Positions 1 through 4,925 of a stretch of DNA of 6,268 nucleotides are shown one piece after another. The position numbers and the translations under genes were made by a program. Source of the DNA: DTQF01 sp038874185. Lineage in GTDB: Archaea; Micrarchaeota; Micrarchaeia; CABMEP01. Position 1 is the first letter of the stretch; each line of letters opens with the position of its first letter. The notes beneath the pieces are model-generated. The model was given only the letters and a program-made list of their open reading frames with translations. It ran no database searches and was not told the origin of the DNA. The DNA lies in the NCBI GenBank assembly GCA_038874185.1, contig JAVZCX010000039.1, positions 1 to 6,268 of the forward strand, read 5' to 3'.

Positions 1-309
1 GGAATTGGAAAGAATGATGCGATAGGAGTTATTCCTCATGCATTAATAATTTATGATTTAATTCATATAAACGGATGGAATGCATTGAACGCGATAGGAA
101 AGAGAACATGCACAGAGGCGCAATGGGAGATAAGAGAGATTGCAGAAGGAATTGCATTGGAAATAGGAAAAAGAAATCCTCGATTATTTTCATTTCTTGG
201 ACCACAATGTAAGTTATATGGAATTTGCCCGGAGAAAAAACCTTGCCATAGATTTAAGAAAAGCTTTAAGGAAAGCTATTTTGATGAAAGGAATAAAAAG
301 AAGGAATAA
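1..309 (+). CDS. thyX: FAD-dependent thymidylate synthase (ThyX), C-terminal part
   Basis: The frame is open from the first base and ends at TAA 307-309, so 102 C-terminal residues are visible and the true start lies upstream. ThyX makes dTMP from dUMP in the cytoplasm, using methylene-tetrahydrofolate and reduced FAD. The diagnostic stretch is RTCTEAQWEIR (visible residues 35-45), the conserved helix near the ThyX C-terminus that helps form the nucleotide/flavin site. Upstream, NGWNALNAIG fits the preceding substrate-binding region. The segment LFSFLGPQC...GICPEKKPC resembles the cysteine-containing extension of many archaeal and clostridial ThyX proteins (recalled family pattern). Cysteines at visible residues 37, 70, 76 and 82 could bind a metal; this is untested. 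A lysine/glutamate-rich tail follows. The RHRxxxS flavin motif should lie outside the window, so activity cannot be judged here. Confidence 0.85.
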   Translation, partial: GIGKNDAIGVIPHALIIYDLIHINGWNALNAIGKRTCTEAQWEIREIAEGIALEIGKRNPRLFSFLGPQCKLYGICPEKKPCHRFKKSFKESYFDERNKKKE

Positions 310-318
310 ATTCGCAAT

Positions 319-345
319 CTTTTAATATTTTAAGATATAATGATT
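319..345 (+). promoter_or_regulatory. AT-rich TATA-like promoter region before the membrane thioredoxin gene
   Basis: An A/T-only stretch (TTTTAATATTTTAAGATATAATG) follows the thyX stop and sits about 65-90 bp before the ATG at 409. A TATA element here would put transcription start near 350, at the left edge of the tandem repeat. No single consensus box stands out, so the exact position is uncertain. Confidence 0.35.
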
Positions 346-351
346 AATATC

Positions 352-394
352 ATTCAATTCTGAATTAAATCTAAACTATTCAATTCTGAATTAA
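352..394 (+). repeat. Tandem 17-bp direct repeat with 11-bp dyads, candidate operator pair
   Basis: ATTCAATTCTGAATTAA occurs twice, at 352-368 and 378-394, with no mismatch and a 26-bp period. Each copy contains the perfect dyad AATTC-T-GAATT (356-366 and 382-392). The second copy ends 3 nt before the GGTG ribosome site of the gene at 409. Two identical dyads about 2.5 helical turns apart next to a start codon are typical of repressor operators. A regulatory role is inference; the repeat and dyads are read directly from the sequence. Confidence 0.6.
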
Positions 395-408
395 GTTGGT
401 GTTAATTT

Positions 409-1107
409 ATGGTTCTTTGTTTTGTGGCACTTTTTGTATTTGCGTTTTTATCTATATTTTCAGCAAAATATAGGCCTTTAGCAGCTGAAGCGTTCGATTG
501 TACTTTCAGAAAAATAACTCTAAGAAAATGTCAGACTGGATTTGATGAAAAAGTAAAGAGCATGATAATTGGAAACTTAATGATGAAAAATGAAAAAGCT
601 GCGCAATTTGTCTTTAAGCACTTTGAATCTCTATCCCTAGTTTTCGCGATTATATTTTTTGCAAGTTTTGGCTATTCATGCTATAGCATATATAACTTAA
701 TAGTATATGGAACCTGTGATCCTGTAACTGGAAATTGTGTTTTTGCTCCATTTAGTTTAGTTAATGGAACTTTAAATGGTACCACGAACTATACTCTAAA
801 TCAAACTGGAAAGCCACCATGTGGTCTTGAAGGATTTATTGAATTCTATGGAGCTGAGTGTCCGCACTGCCAGAAAATGAAACCTATAGTAGAGAAAGTA
901 GAGAATGAAACTGGGGTAGTATTCACAAAGCTAGAAGTATGGCATAATGAAACAAATAGAGAGATAATGCTTATGCATGCAGCTTCTATTGAAAGGGATT
1001 GTAAAATCCTTGGTGTTCCTGCATTCTATAGCATAAAAACAGACAAGGCAGTTTGTGGAGAAATGAGCGAAGAACAACTGAAAAGATTTATACTGCAAAA
1101 TGGGTGA
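409..1107 (+). CDS. Membrane-anchored extracytoplasmic thioredoxin/DsbA-like protein (CPHC)
   Basis: This 232-residue protein is a likely thiol-disulfide oxidoreductase facing outside. The order is: hydrophobic helix 2-19; a basic loop of about 55 residues (20-74, with C31 and C41); a second helix 75-100; a linker with two cysteines (C103, C110) and four N-x-T sequons (N119, N123, N127, N131); and a thioredoxin-fold domain from about 138. That domain has the active site CPHC at 151-154 and the cis-proline loop GVPAF (P204). CPHC is the DsbA-type motif, which favours disulfide formation or isomerisation over reduction. By the positive-inside rule, the basic loop is cytoplasmic and the thioredoxin domain outside. 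ATG 409 is supported by GGTG at 398-401. The gene converges with the archaemetzincin gene, leaving 12 nt between the stops. I recall the loop between the helices as a recurring domain in uncultivated archaea and CPR bacteria but cannot name it. The fold is secure; the substrate is unknown. Confidence 0.8.
   Translation: MVLCFVALFVFAFLSIFSAKYRPLAAEAFDCTFRKITLRKCQTGFDEKVKSMIIGNLMMKNEKAAQFVFKHFESLSLVFAIIFFASFGYSCYSIYNLIVYGTCDPVTGNCVFAPFSLVNGTLNGTTNYTLNQTGKPPCGLEGFIEFYGAECPHCQKMKPIVEKVENETGVVFTKLEVWHNETNREIMLMHAASIERDCKILGVPAFYSIKTDKAVCGEMSEEQLKRFILQNG
763..807 (+). other. Sequon ladder: four N-x-T glycosylation sites spaced every four residues
   Basis: Residues 119-133 of the membrane thioredoxin read NGT-L-NGT-T-NYT-L-NQT, four consecutive sequons in exact four-residue register. 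The codons differ between copies (aat/aac; act/acc), so this is not a fresh DNA-level duplication. It suggests a glycosylated stalk between membrane and catalytic domain if an AglB-type oligosaccharyltransferase is present (inference). Confidence 0.65.
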
Positions 1108-1110
1108 AGC

Positions 1111-1137
1111 TTTCTATTTTTATTTATCAAGTTTTTT
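1111..1137 (+). terminator. T-tract terminator candidate for the membrane thioredoxin gene
   Basis: Runs of T at 1117-1121, 1123-1125 and 1132-1137 follow the stop at 1107. Archaeal RNA polymerase terminates at oligo-T on the coding strand. Most of the tract lies inside the 3' end of the opposite gene, where it encodes the lysine-rich tail of the archaemetzincin. Confidence 0.45.
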
Positions 1138-1623
1138 CTTGCAGACATTGCAAAATTCAAATCTTTGATTTCTTAAATCTTCAATTGACTCTAATTTTGA
1201 CATTATACAACCTTTAACTCTACAATGTCCTAAGCCAAGTCCATGGCCAAGCTCATGGAGAATAACTTTTATAGCTTCTTCTTCCTGATCCATATCCGGC
1301 TCTTTTTGGATGAGATAAAGCGACACTATTGAATTGCCTCCTAATTCACTAAGACCAAGAATTGACTTTTTTCTGTATATTAGTTTTTTATCTGTTATGA
1401 TTACATACCTGACTTCTTTCGATAATTTGCCTTTCGATTCTAGATATTTGGAAAAAGAATACAAAATATCTTTAGCAAAAAGCTGTGATTTAGAAATCTC
1501 ATTTTGAATAAAATCAATGGATTCTTTATCTGCTACATTTAATTCTAATTCTATGGTAAATGGTTCTTTTATCTTATTGAAGGGAAGTGGAAAGTCAATA
1601 AGTGGAATTATTTTTATTTTCAT
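1120..1623 (-). CDS. amzA: Archaemetzincin, zinc-dependent metalloprotease
   Basis: This 167-residue protein is close to the usual archaemetzincin length of about 180. The core is HELGHGLGLGHC, residues 123-134: zinc ligands H123, H127 and H133, general base E124. It continues as C134-x4-C139-x-M141, then C158-x2-C161. That is the archaemetzincin hallmark: a metzincin zinc site and Met-turn interleaved with a four-cysteine structural zinc site. The spacer between the Met and the CxxC is 16 residues here; the published signature, as I recall it, has 17. No signal peptide or membrane helix is visible, so it is probably cytoplasmic. Family members are believed to be peptidases, but their physiological substrates are poorly known. 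The ATG is preceded by GTGAT (plus-strand positions 1627-1631), a partial match to the archaeal anti-Shine-Dalgarno. It converges with the thioredoxin gene and is divergent from the cysteine desulfurase gene. Confidence 0.92.
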   Translation of the reverse strand: MKIKIIPLIDFPLPFNKIKEPFTIELELNVADKESIDFIQNEISKSQLFAKDILYSFSKYLESKGKLSKEVRYVIITDKKLIYRKKSILGLSELGGNSIVSLYLIQKEPDMDQEEEAIKVILHELGHGLGLGHCRVKGCIMSKLESIEDLRNQRFEFCNVCKKKLDK

Positions 1624-1705
1624 TTAATCACTATGTAGTATTAAACTGAAATTAATCCAAATATTAAATCTGTTCTTGATGGATATGTTCTTAACATCAT
1701 ATTTA

Positions 1706-1728
1706 GCATTATATTTATATTTATTATT
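1706..1728 (+). promoter_or_regulatory. TATA-like promoter region for the cysteine desulfurase gene
   Basis: TTATATTTATATTTATT lies about 75 bp before the ATG at 1795. With the usual archaeal spacing of about 25 bp, transcription would start near 1740, inside the tandem repeat 1731-1774. The stretch is AT-rich throughout, so the exact box is not certain. Confidence 0.4.
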
Positions 1729-1730
1729 GA

Positions 1731-1774
1731 ATAAATAAGTATAGTCTACTTTGGATAAATAAGTATAGTTTACT
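1731..1774 (+). repeat. Tandem 20-bp direct repeat before the cysteine desulfurase gene, candidate operator pair
   Basis: ATAAATAAGTATAGTCTACT at 1731-1750 recurs at 1755-1774 with one change (C to T), a 24-bp period. Each copy carries an imperfect dyad: AAGTA-N5-TACTT at 1737-1751 and AAGTA-N5-TACTA at 1761-1775. The array lies between a TATA-like region and the ribosome site, where a bound repressor would block transcription. Regulation by sulfur, iron or redox state would suit the downstream gene but is inference. Confidence 0.6.
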
Positions 1775-1794
1775 ATTGATTTTAGGGTGCCCAT

Positions 1795-3003
1795 ATGGGT
1801 TTGAATATTGAAAAAATAAGGGCTGATTTTCCAATCTTAAGCAAGAAGATAAATGGAAAAAATGTAATTTATTTCGATAATGCATGCCAGACATTAAGGC
1901 CGATTCAAGTAATCAGGAAGATGAATGAATATTATGAAGAGTATCCCGCATGTGTTGGCAGAAGCAACCATAAATTTGGAGAAAAAGCAACAGAAGAGGT
2001 TGAAAGCGCAAGAAAGAAAATTGCAAATTTCTTCAATGCTAAACCTAATGAAATAATAATAACAAGAAATACAACGGAAGGAATAAATCTAATATCTCAT
2101 TCTTTCAATTTTAAGGAAGGAGATTCTGTATTAATTTCAGATAAAGAACATAATTCAAATCTAATTCCTTGGCAGATGTTAAAGAAGAAAGGAATAAAAT
2201 TGAAATTCTTTAGATTTGGAGATATTGAGGATTTTCAAAATAAAATAGATAAAAGTGTAAAGCTTGCAGCTTTTGTTCACACCTCCAATATAGATGGAAC
2301 AACGCAGCAAATAGAAAAGATGATAAAAATAGCGCGCGACAATAAAATTTTTACACTTGTTGACGCAGCCCAATCTGCACCACATAAGAAGATAGATGCC
2401 AAAAAACTTAATCCTGATGCACTAGCCTGCTCGGGACATAAAATGCTTGGCCCTTCTGGAACGGGTATTTTATATCTATCTGAAAATTCAGTTTCTAATC
2501 TTTCTGAGTTTATGACTGGAGGGGAAACAGTAGTCAATTCCACTTATGAAAGTGTTGAGTTTGAAAAATTACCAAATAAATATGAAGCAGGTCTACAAAA
2601 CTATTCTGGCATAATTGGGCTTGGAGCTGCAACCGAGTATCTAAGATCAGTTGGATTAGAAAGGATAGAAGCACATGAAAGCGAACTCAATCAGATGATA
2701 ACTAAAGGATTGGAAGAAGAGATAGAAAACGGATATATCCAGTTATTAGGTCCTAAAGAAGCAAAACTTAGAAGCGGAATATTTTCTTTCAACATAAAAG
2801 GAATGACTTATCATCAGATTTCATTGCTCTTAGATAAGTCAGAAAATATAATGATAAGAAGCGGCCAGCATTGTGTTCACTCCTGGTTCAATGCAAACAA
2901 CATAGATGGTTCAGCAAGGGCATCATTATACTTGTACAATACAAAAGAGGAGGCAAATACTTTTGTAGAAGCAGTTAAAAGATTGGTGAAGTTTGTTAAA
3001 TGA
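1795..3003 (+). CDS. SufS-like cysteine desulfurase (class V aminotransferase family)
   Basis: This is a PLP enzyme of 402 residues, the normal length for SufS/CsdA. It likely removes sulfur from cysteine, giving alanine and an enzyme persulfide for Fe-S clusters or other thiolated products. Visible landmarks are: cofactor-pocket residue H119 in KEHNSN; D190 and Q193 in VDAAQSAPH for the pyridine ring; Schiff-base K216 in SGHKMLGPSGTG; catalytic C360 in RSGQHCVHS, matching the RxGHHC loop of SufS; and substrate-binding R376 in SARASLYLYNT. The N-terminal motif reads DNACQTLRP instead of the common DNAATSQKP, followed by YPACVGRSNHK. I recall this variant from archaeal homologues. ATG 1795 has GGTG at 1786-1789. 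No SufBCD or IscU-like scaffold gene is visible nearby, so the sulfur acceptor is unknown. A selenocysteine lyase or another class V enzyme is less likely given the intact cysteine loop. Confidence 0.88.
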   Translation: MGLNIEKIRADFPILSKKINGKNVIYFDNACQTLRPIQVIRKMNEYYEEYPACVGRSNHKFGEKATEEVESARKKIANFFNAKPNEIIITRNTTEGINLISHSFNFKEGDSVLISDKEHNSNLIPWQMLKKKGIKLKFFRFGDIEDFQNKIDKSVKLAAFVHTSNIDGTTQQIEKMIKIARDNKIFTLVDAAQSAPHKKIDAKKLNPDALACSGHKMLGPSGTGILYLSENSVSNLSEFMTGGETVVNSTYESVEFEKLPNKYEAGLQNYSGIIGLGAATEYLRSVGLERIEAHESELNQMITKGLEEEIENGYIQLLGPKEAKLRSGIFSFNIKGMTYHQISLLLDKSENIMIRSGQHCVHSWFNANNIDGSARASLYLYNTKEEANTFVEAVKRLVKFVK

Positions 3004-3021
3004 GTTTGCTAAATTATTATG

Positions 3022-3043
3022 TTTTTATTAATTTTAATAAAAA
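3022..3043 (+). terminator. Perfect A/T inverted repeat with T-run after the cysteine desulfurase gene
   Basis: TTTTTATTAA (3022-3031) and TTAATAAAAA (3034-3043) are exact reverse complements separated by TT. The element starts 18 nt after the desulfurase stop and opens with a T-run, so it may terminate that transcript. It is A/T only, so chance formation is possible. Confidence 0.4.
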
Positions 3044-3045
3044 AT

Positions 3046-3069
3046 CATATATGTTCAAAAAAATTTATG
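3046..3069 (+). promoter_or_regulatory. Possible TATA region for the lipoprotein gene
   Basis: CATATATG (3046-3053) and the A-rich AAAAAAATTTATG just after it precede the ATG at 3093 by about 25-45 bp. Either could serve as a TATA element giving a short leader with GGTG at 3084-3087. The choice between them cannot be made by eye. Confidence 0.3.
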
Positions 3070-3092
3070 ACGATGTATAGGAAGGTGAGTAG

Positions 3093-3602
3093 ATGAGAAA
3101 ATTTATATTGGCTGTATTTCTAATTCTAGGAGTTCTAATAATAAGCGGATGTATCGGAAACCGGGTCCAAACTAATTCAATAACACAACCAAATCAAACC
3201 ATGGGAAAGTATGTACTTAATTCTTCTGATGAAAATAATAATTCTACAAACTCTAATTCTGCGAACTCGACTTCAGGTTCCAAGGCAACCCAGGAATTAG
3301 AAACAATAAAGACAAACTGCGAAGTTAATAAAGTATATTTCATATATGCAGATTGGTGCCCACACTGTCAGAAGATGAAGCCTTGGGTAACTCAGCTTGA
3401 AAATGAGGGTTATTGGTTTGTGAGAATTGATTCTCAAAACCAAGATGCAGTGAATCTTGCAAGAGAATGCCTTACTGGAATTGCACAATTGAAGTACATA
3501 CCTGAATTTGTATGCCCTTCAAATAAACAAAGCCATGTCGGAGAATTTGCAAGCATTGAAGAAATGAAAAGATTTGTTTCCTCTTGCAATAGCATGAAAT
3601 AG
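3093..3602 (+). CDS. Lipoprotein with extracytoplasmic thioredoxin domain (CPHC)
   Basis: This 169-residue secreted lipoprotein is predicted to act as a thiol-disulfide oxidoreductase tethered outside the membrane. Residues 1-20 form a signal peptide: basic MRK, a hydrophobic core, and the lipobox IISGC with C20 as the lipidated residue. Residues 21-62 are a low-complexity linker rich in Asn, Ser and Thr, with sequons at N34, N43, N49, N50 and N58. The thioredoxin fold follows: FIYADWCPHC (active cysteines C89 and C92), then a cis-proline loop YIPEF (P137), and further cysteines at 76, 126, 141 and 165. It shares CPHCQKMKP and a similar C-terminal helix (EEMKRF against EEQLKRF) with the membrane thioredoxin at 409, so the two are probably paralogues. 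ATG 3093 is preceded by AGGTGA (3083-3088), a strong archaeal ribosome site. The gene may be read with the desulfurase 89 bp upstream or from its own promoter. Confidence 0.82.
   Translation: MRKFILAVFLILGVLIISGCIGNRVQTNSITQPNQTMGKYVLNSSDENNNSTNSNSANSTSGSKATQELETIKTNCEVNKVYFIYADWCPHCQKMKPWVTQLENEGYWFVRIDSQNQDAVNLARECLTGIAQLKYIPEFVCPSNKQSHVGEFASIEEMKRFVSSCNSMK
3192..3272 (+). other. Asn/Ser/Thr-rich sequon linker of the lipoprotein
   Basis: Residues 34-60 contain N34-Q-T, N43-S-S, N49-N-S, N50-S-T and N58-S-T, five N-x-S/T sequons, two of them overlapping. The region lies between the lipid anchor and the thioredoxin domain, the same place as the ladder in the membrane thioredoxin. Glycosylation is inferred. 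Confidence 0.55.
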
Positions 3603-3612
3603 GGTTCTAAAC

Positions 3613-4392
3613 CTAAATTTTAAACACTCTTTTTACATTTTCTGTTGTTTTTTTCATTATTGTTTCTTTCTCTATTCCTGTTGCTGCTTGAATTTTTTCT
3701 GCTAGATCTATTATTTCCAATGGCGTGATTTCCTTTTTATCTAGAGATATGGGGGAGTCTGTTTCAAGCAAGAAGTGATCTATCTTTTCATATCCTACTT
3801 CTTCGAATATTTTTGCTATTTTTGTTTTTGAGAGTATATACGGCAATGAAAGCACCCATCCCTTATCTACTATTTCTTTCGCATAATCTGGCTGATTGAA
3901 ATAATGAAATACTGCTATGGTCTTGAGTTCGTTAGATAGAATATCAATTACCTCTGGATATGCATCTCTACAGTGTATAACTAATGGCTTACTCATTTCA
4001 TTCGCTAGGTTTATGAATTCAAGAAATACTTGCTTCGACCTTTCCTGCATTTCTTTCTTTACAAGGAAAAAGTCTAATCCAACCTCTCCTACCCCAATAA
4101 ATTTACTACTTTTAATTTCTTTTATCTTTGATATGTATTCTTCTATTTCATTCTTATTTGACTTAGCTGCGAATAATGGATGAAGACCAAGAGTATAATA
4201 TATAGAATAACTATTTGCCAGTCTCAAAGTTTTTTCAAAATCCTCTATTCTTGCTGAAGAAGTTATTAAACCTATGCCTAAATCATTGCACTTCTTGATT
4301 AATTCCTCTGGATTTTTACTCTGTTCAAGATGGCAATGTGAATCAAAGACATTGATCATTCTCCCTATTTTATTTTCAATAGATGAAGCCAT
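3613..4392 (-). CDS. TatD-family metal-dependent hydrolase (DNase)
   Basis: This 259-residue TIM-barrel amidohydrolase-type enzyme is about the normal TatD length. The metal ligands are in order: DSHCH (H19, H21), GVGEVGLDFF (E103), VIHCRDA (H140), VFHYF (H163) and ETDSP (D212). TatD proteins are Mg2+-dependent deoxyribonucleases, mostly 3'-5' exonucleases linked to DNA repair and quality control; the true substrate of archaeal members is less certain. Two starts are possible. ATG 4392 gives 11 extra residues before MINVFDSHCH; ATG 4359 matches the usual family start but has its only purine run (GGGAG, 4361-4365) too close. A TATA box about 26 bp before 4392, with no Shine-Dalgarno between, favours a leaderless message starting at 4392. 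The gene is divergent from aIF5A and converges with the lipoprotein gene, with 10 nt between the stops. Confidence 0.92.
   Translation of the reverse strand: MASSIENKIGRMINVFDSHCHLEQSKNPEELIKKCNDLGIGLITSSARIEDFEKTLRLANSYSIYYTLGLHPLFAAKSNKNEIEEYISKIKEIKSSKFIGVGEVGLDFFLVKKEMQERSKQVFLEFINLANEMSKPLVIHCRDAYPEVIDILSNELKTIAVFHYFNQPDYAKEIVDKGWVLSLPYILSKTKIAKIFEEVGYEKIDHFLLETDSPISLDKKEITPLEIIDLAEKIQAATGIEKETIMKKTTENVKRVFKI
3618..3654 (+). terminator. T-tract terminator candidate for the lipoprotein gene
   Basis: T-runs at 3618-3621, 3630-3634, 3638-3641 and 3648-3654 follow the lipoprotein stop at 3602. They lie inside the 3' end of the convergent tatD gene, where they encode Lys/Phe-rich sequence. 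Confidence 0.4.
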
Positions 4393-4413
4393 AAATATAT
4401 GGCTATAGATATA

Positions 4414-4430
4414 CTTTTATACCTTTCTCG
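4414..4430 (-). promoter_or_regulatory. BRE/TATA promoter of tatD, likely leaderless
   Basis: On the minus strand this reads CGAGAAAGGTATAAAAG: a purine-rich BRE-like run followed by the TATA box GGTATAAAAG. The TATA centre is about 26 bp before the ATG at 4392, the usual distance to the archaeal transcription start. Transcription would therefore begin at or next to the start codon. Confidence 0.65.
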
Positions 4431-4451
4431 CCTATATTATATTGCTCTTTA

Positions 4452-4469
4452 TATCCTTATAAAAGGATA
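4452..4469 (+). promoter_or_regulatory. 18-bp palindrome over the probable aIF5A TATA box
   Basis: TATCCTT-ATAA-AAGGATA is an inverted repeat with perfect 7-bp arms. Its centre, TTATAAAA, looks like a TATA box, about 34 bp before the aIF5A ATG. It could be promoter plus operator, or a 5'-leader hairpin if transcription starts from the AT-rich CTATATTATATTG further upstream (4432-4444). The sequence alone does not decide. Confidence 0.5.
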
Positions 4470-4494
4470 GATATAACTATAAATAGGTGTTTTT

Positions 4495-4884
4495 ATGTCA
4501 GTAATGCCTGGAAGTGCAAAAGATCTTAAGATAGGAAGATATGTAATGATAGATGGAGAGCCATGCAAAGTTGTAGAGATTCAAACCTCTGCACCTGGAA
4601 AGCATGGAGCAGCAAAGATGAGAATAACTGGAATTAGCATATTCGATGAAAGCAAACATACCTTGCTTAAACCTTCAGATGCAGATGTAGAGATACCTGT
4701 AATTGAAAAGAAAACAGCACAAGTAGTTTCTGTAAGCGGAGACATCGCCCAAGTTATGGATCCTGCTACTTACGAAATGTATGAATTGAAGATTCCAAAG
4801 GAGCTGCAAGGACAGGTTGAAGCAGGGAAAGAAGTAGAACTCCTTGAAACACTTGGAAAAAGACTTATGCAGAGAGTAAGATAA
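4495..4884 (+). CDS. eif5A: Translation initiation factor 5A (aIF5A), hypusine-bearing
   Basis: This 129-residue protein has the standard archaeal length and two-domain layout. The N-terminal SH3-like domain (about 1-68) carries the hypusination loop TSAPGKHGAAK, with K36 as the lysine modified by deoxyhypusine synthase. The C-terminal OB-fold domain spans about 72-129. aIF5A binds the ribosomal E/P region and helps peptide-bond formation at difficult sequences. The loop has Ala at position 33, where many homologues have Lys (SKPGKHG). ATG 4495 is supported by GGTG at 4486-4489 with a 5-nt spacer; the internal ATG 4504 lacks such a site. It leads a cluster with S24e and S27ae, probably one transcript. 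No deoxyhypusine synthase gene is in the window. Confidence 0.96.
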   Translation: MSVMPGSAKDLKIGRYVMIDGEPCKVVEIQTSAPGKHGAAKMRITGISIFDESKHTLLKPSDADVEIPVIEKKTAQVVSVSGDIAQVMDPATYEMYELKIPKELQGQVEAGKEVELLETLGKRLMQRVR

Positions 4885-4916
4885 TTGTTTAAGATTTTGA
4901 AATTAAAACAGTTTAT

Positions 4917-4920
4917 GGTG
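4917..4920 (+). promoter_or_regulatory. Ribosome binding site that sets the S24e start
   Basis: GGTG, followed by AT, pairs with the archaeal 16S tail. It is 5 nt from ATG 4926, like the other plus-strand genes here, but only 2 nt from the in-frame TTG at 4923. The ATG is therefore the start. Confidence 0.75.
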
Positions 4921-4925
4921 ATTTG

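Noticed and set aside
85..309. A separate 74-residue gene starting at TTG 85
   Set aside because: The same frame is open to base 1 and the upstream residues continue the ThyX similarity, so this is the tail of a longer gene and TTG 85 is an internal leucine.
352..394. CRISPR array or attachment site reading of the tandem repeats (also 1731-1774)
   Set aside because: There are only two copies each, spacers are under 10 bp, and no cas or integrase gene is present. Operator pairs fit better.
1685..1697. Short palindrome ATGTT-CTT-AACAT between the archaemetzincin and desulfurase genes
   Set aside because: Arms of 5 bp in AT-rich DNA are expected by chance, and no second copy supports it.
1624..1794. 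Possible small RNA or tRNA gene in the longest gap
   Set aside because: No cloverleaf, GC-rich stem or box C/D-like pattern is visible; the gap is explained by promoter and repeat elements.
2179..2543. Two minus-strand reading frames inside the cysteine desulfurase gene
   Set aside because: They overlap a well-supported gene, show no recognisable domain and have no ribosome site. They are shadows.
3297..3488. Minus-strand frame inside the lipoprotein gene
   Set aside because: It lies antisense to the thioredoxin domain, has no domain of its own and no start signal.
3917..4183. Plus-strand frame inside tatD
   Set aside because: It is antisense to the TatD catalytic core; the low-complexity Ser/Leu/Phe sequence reflects the complementary strand.
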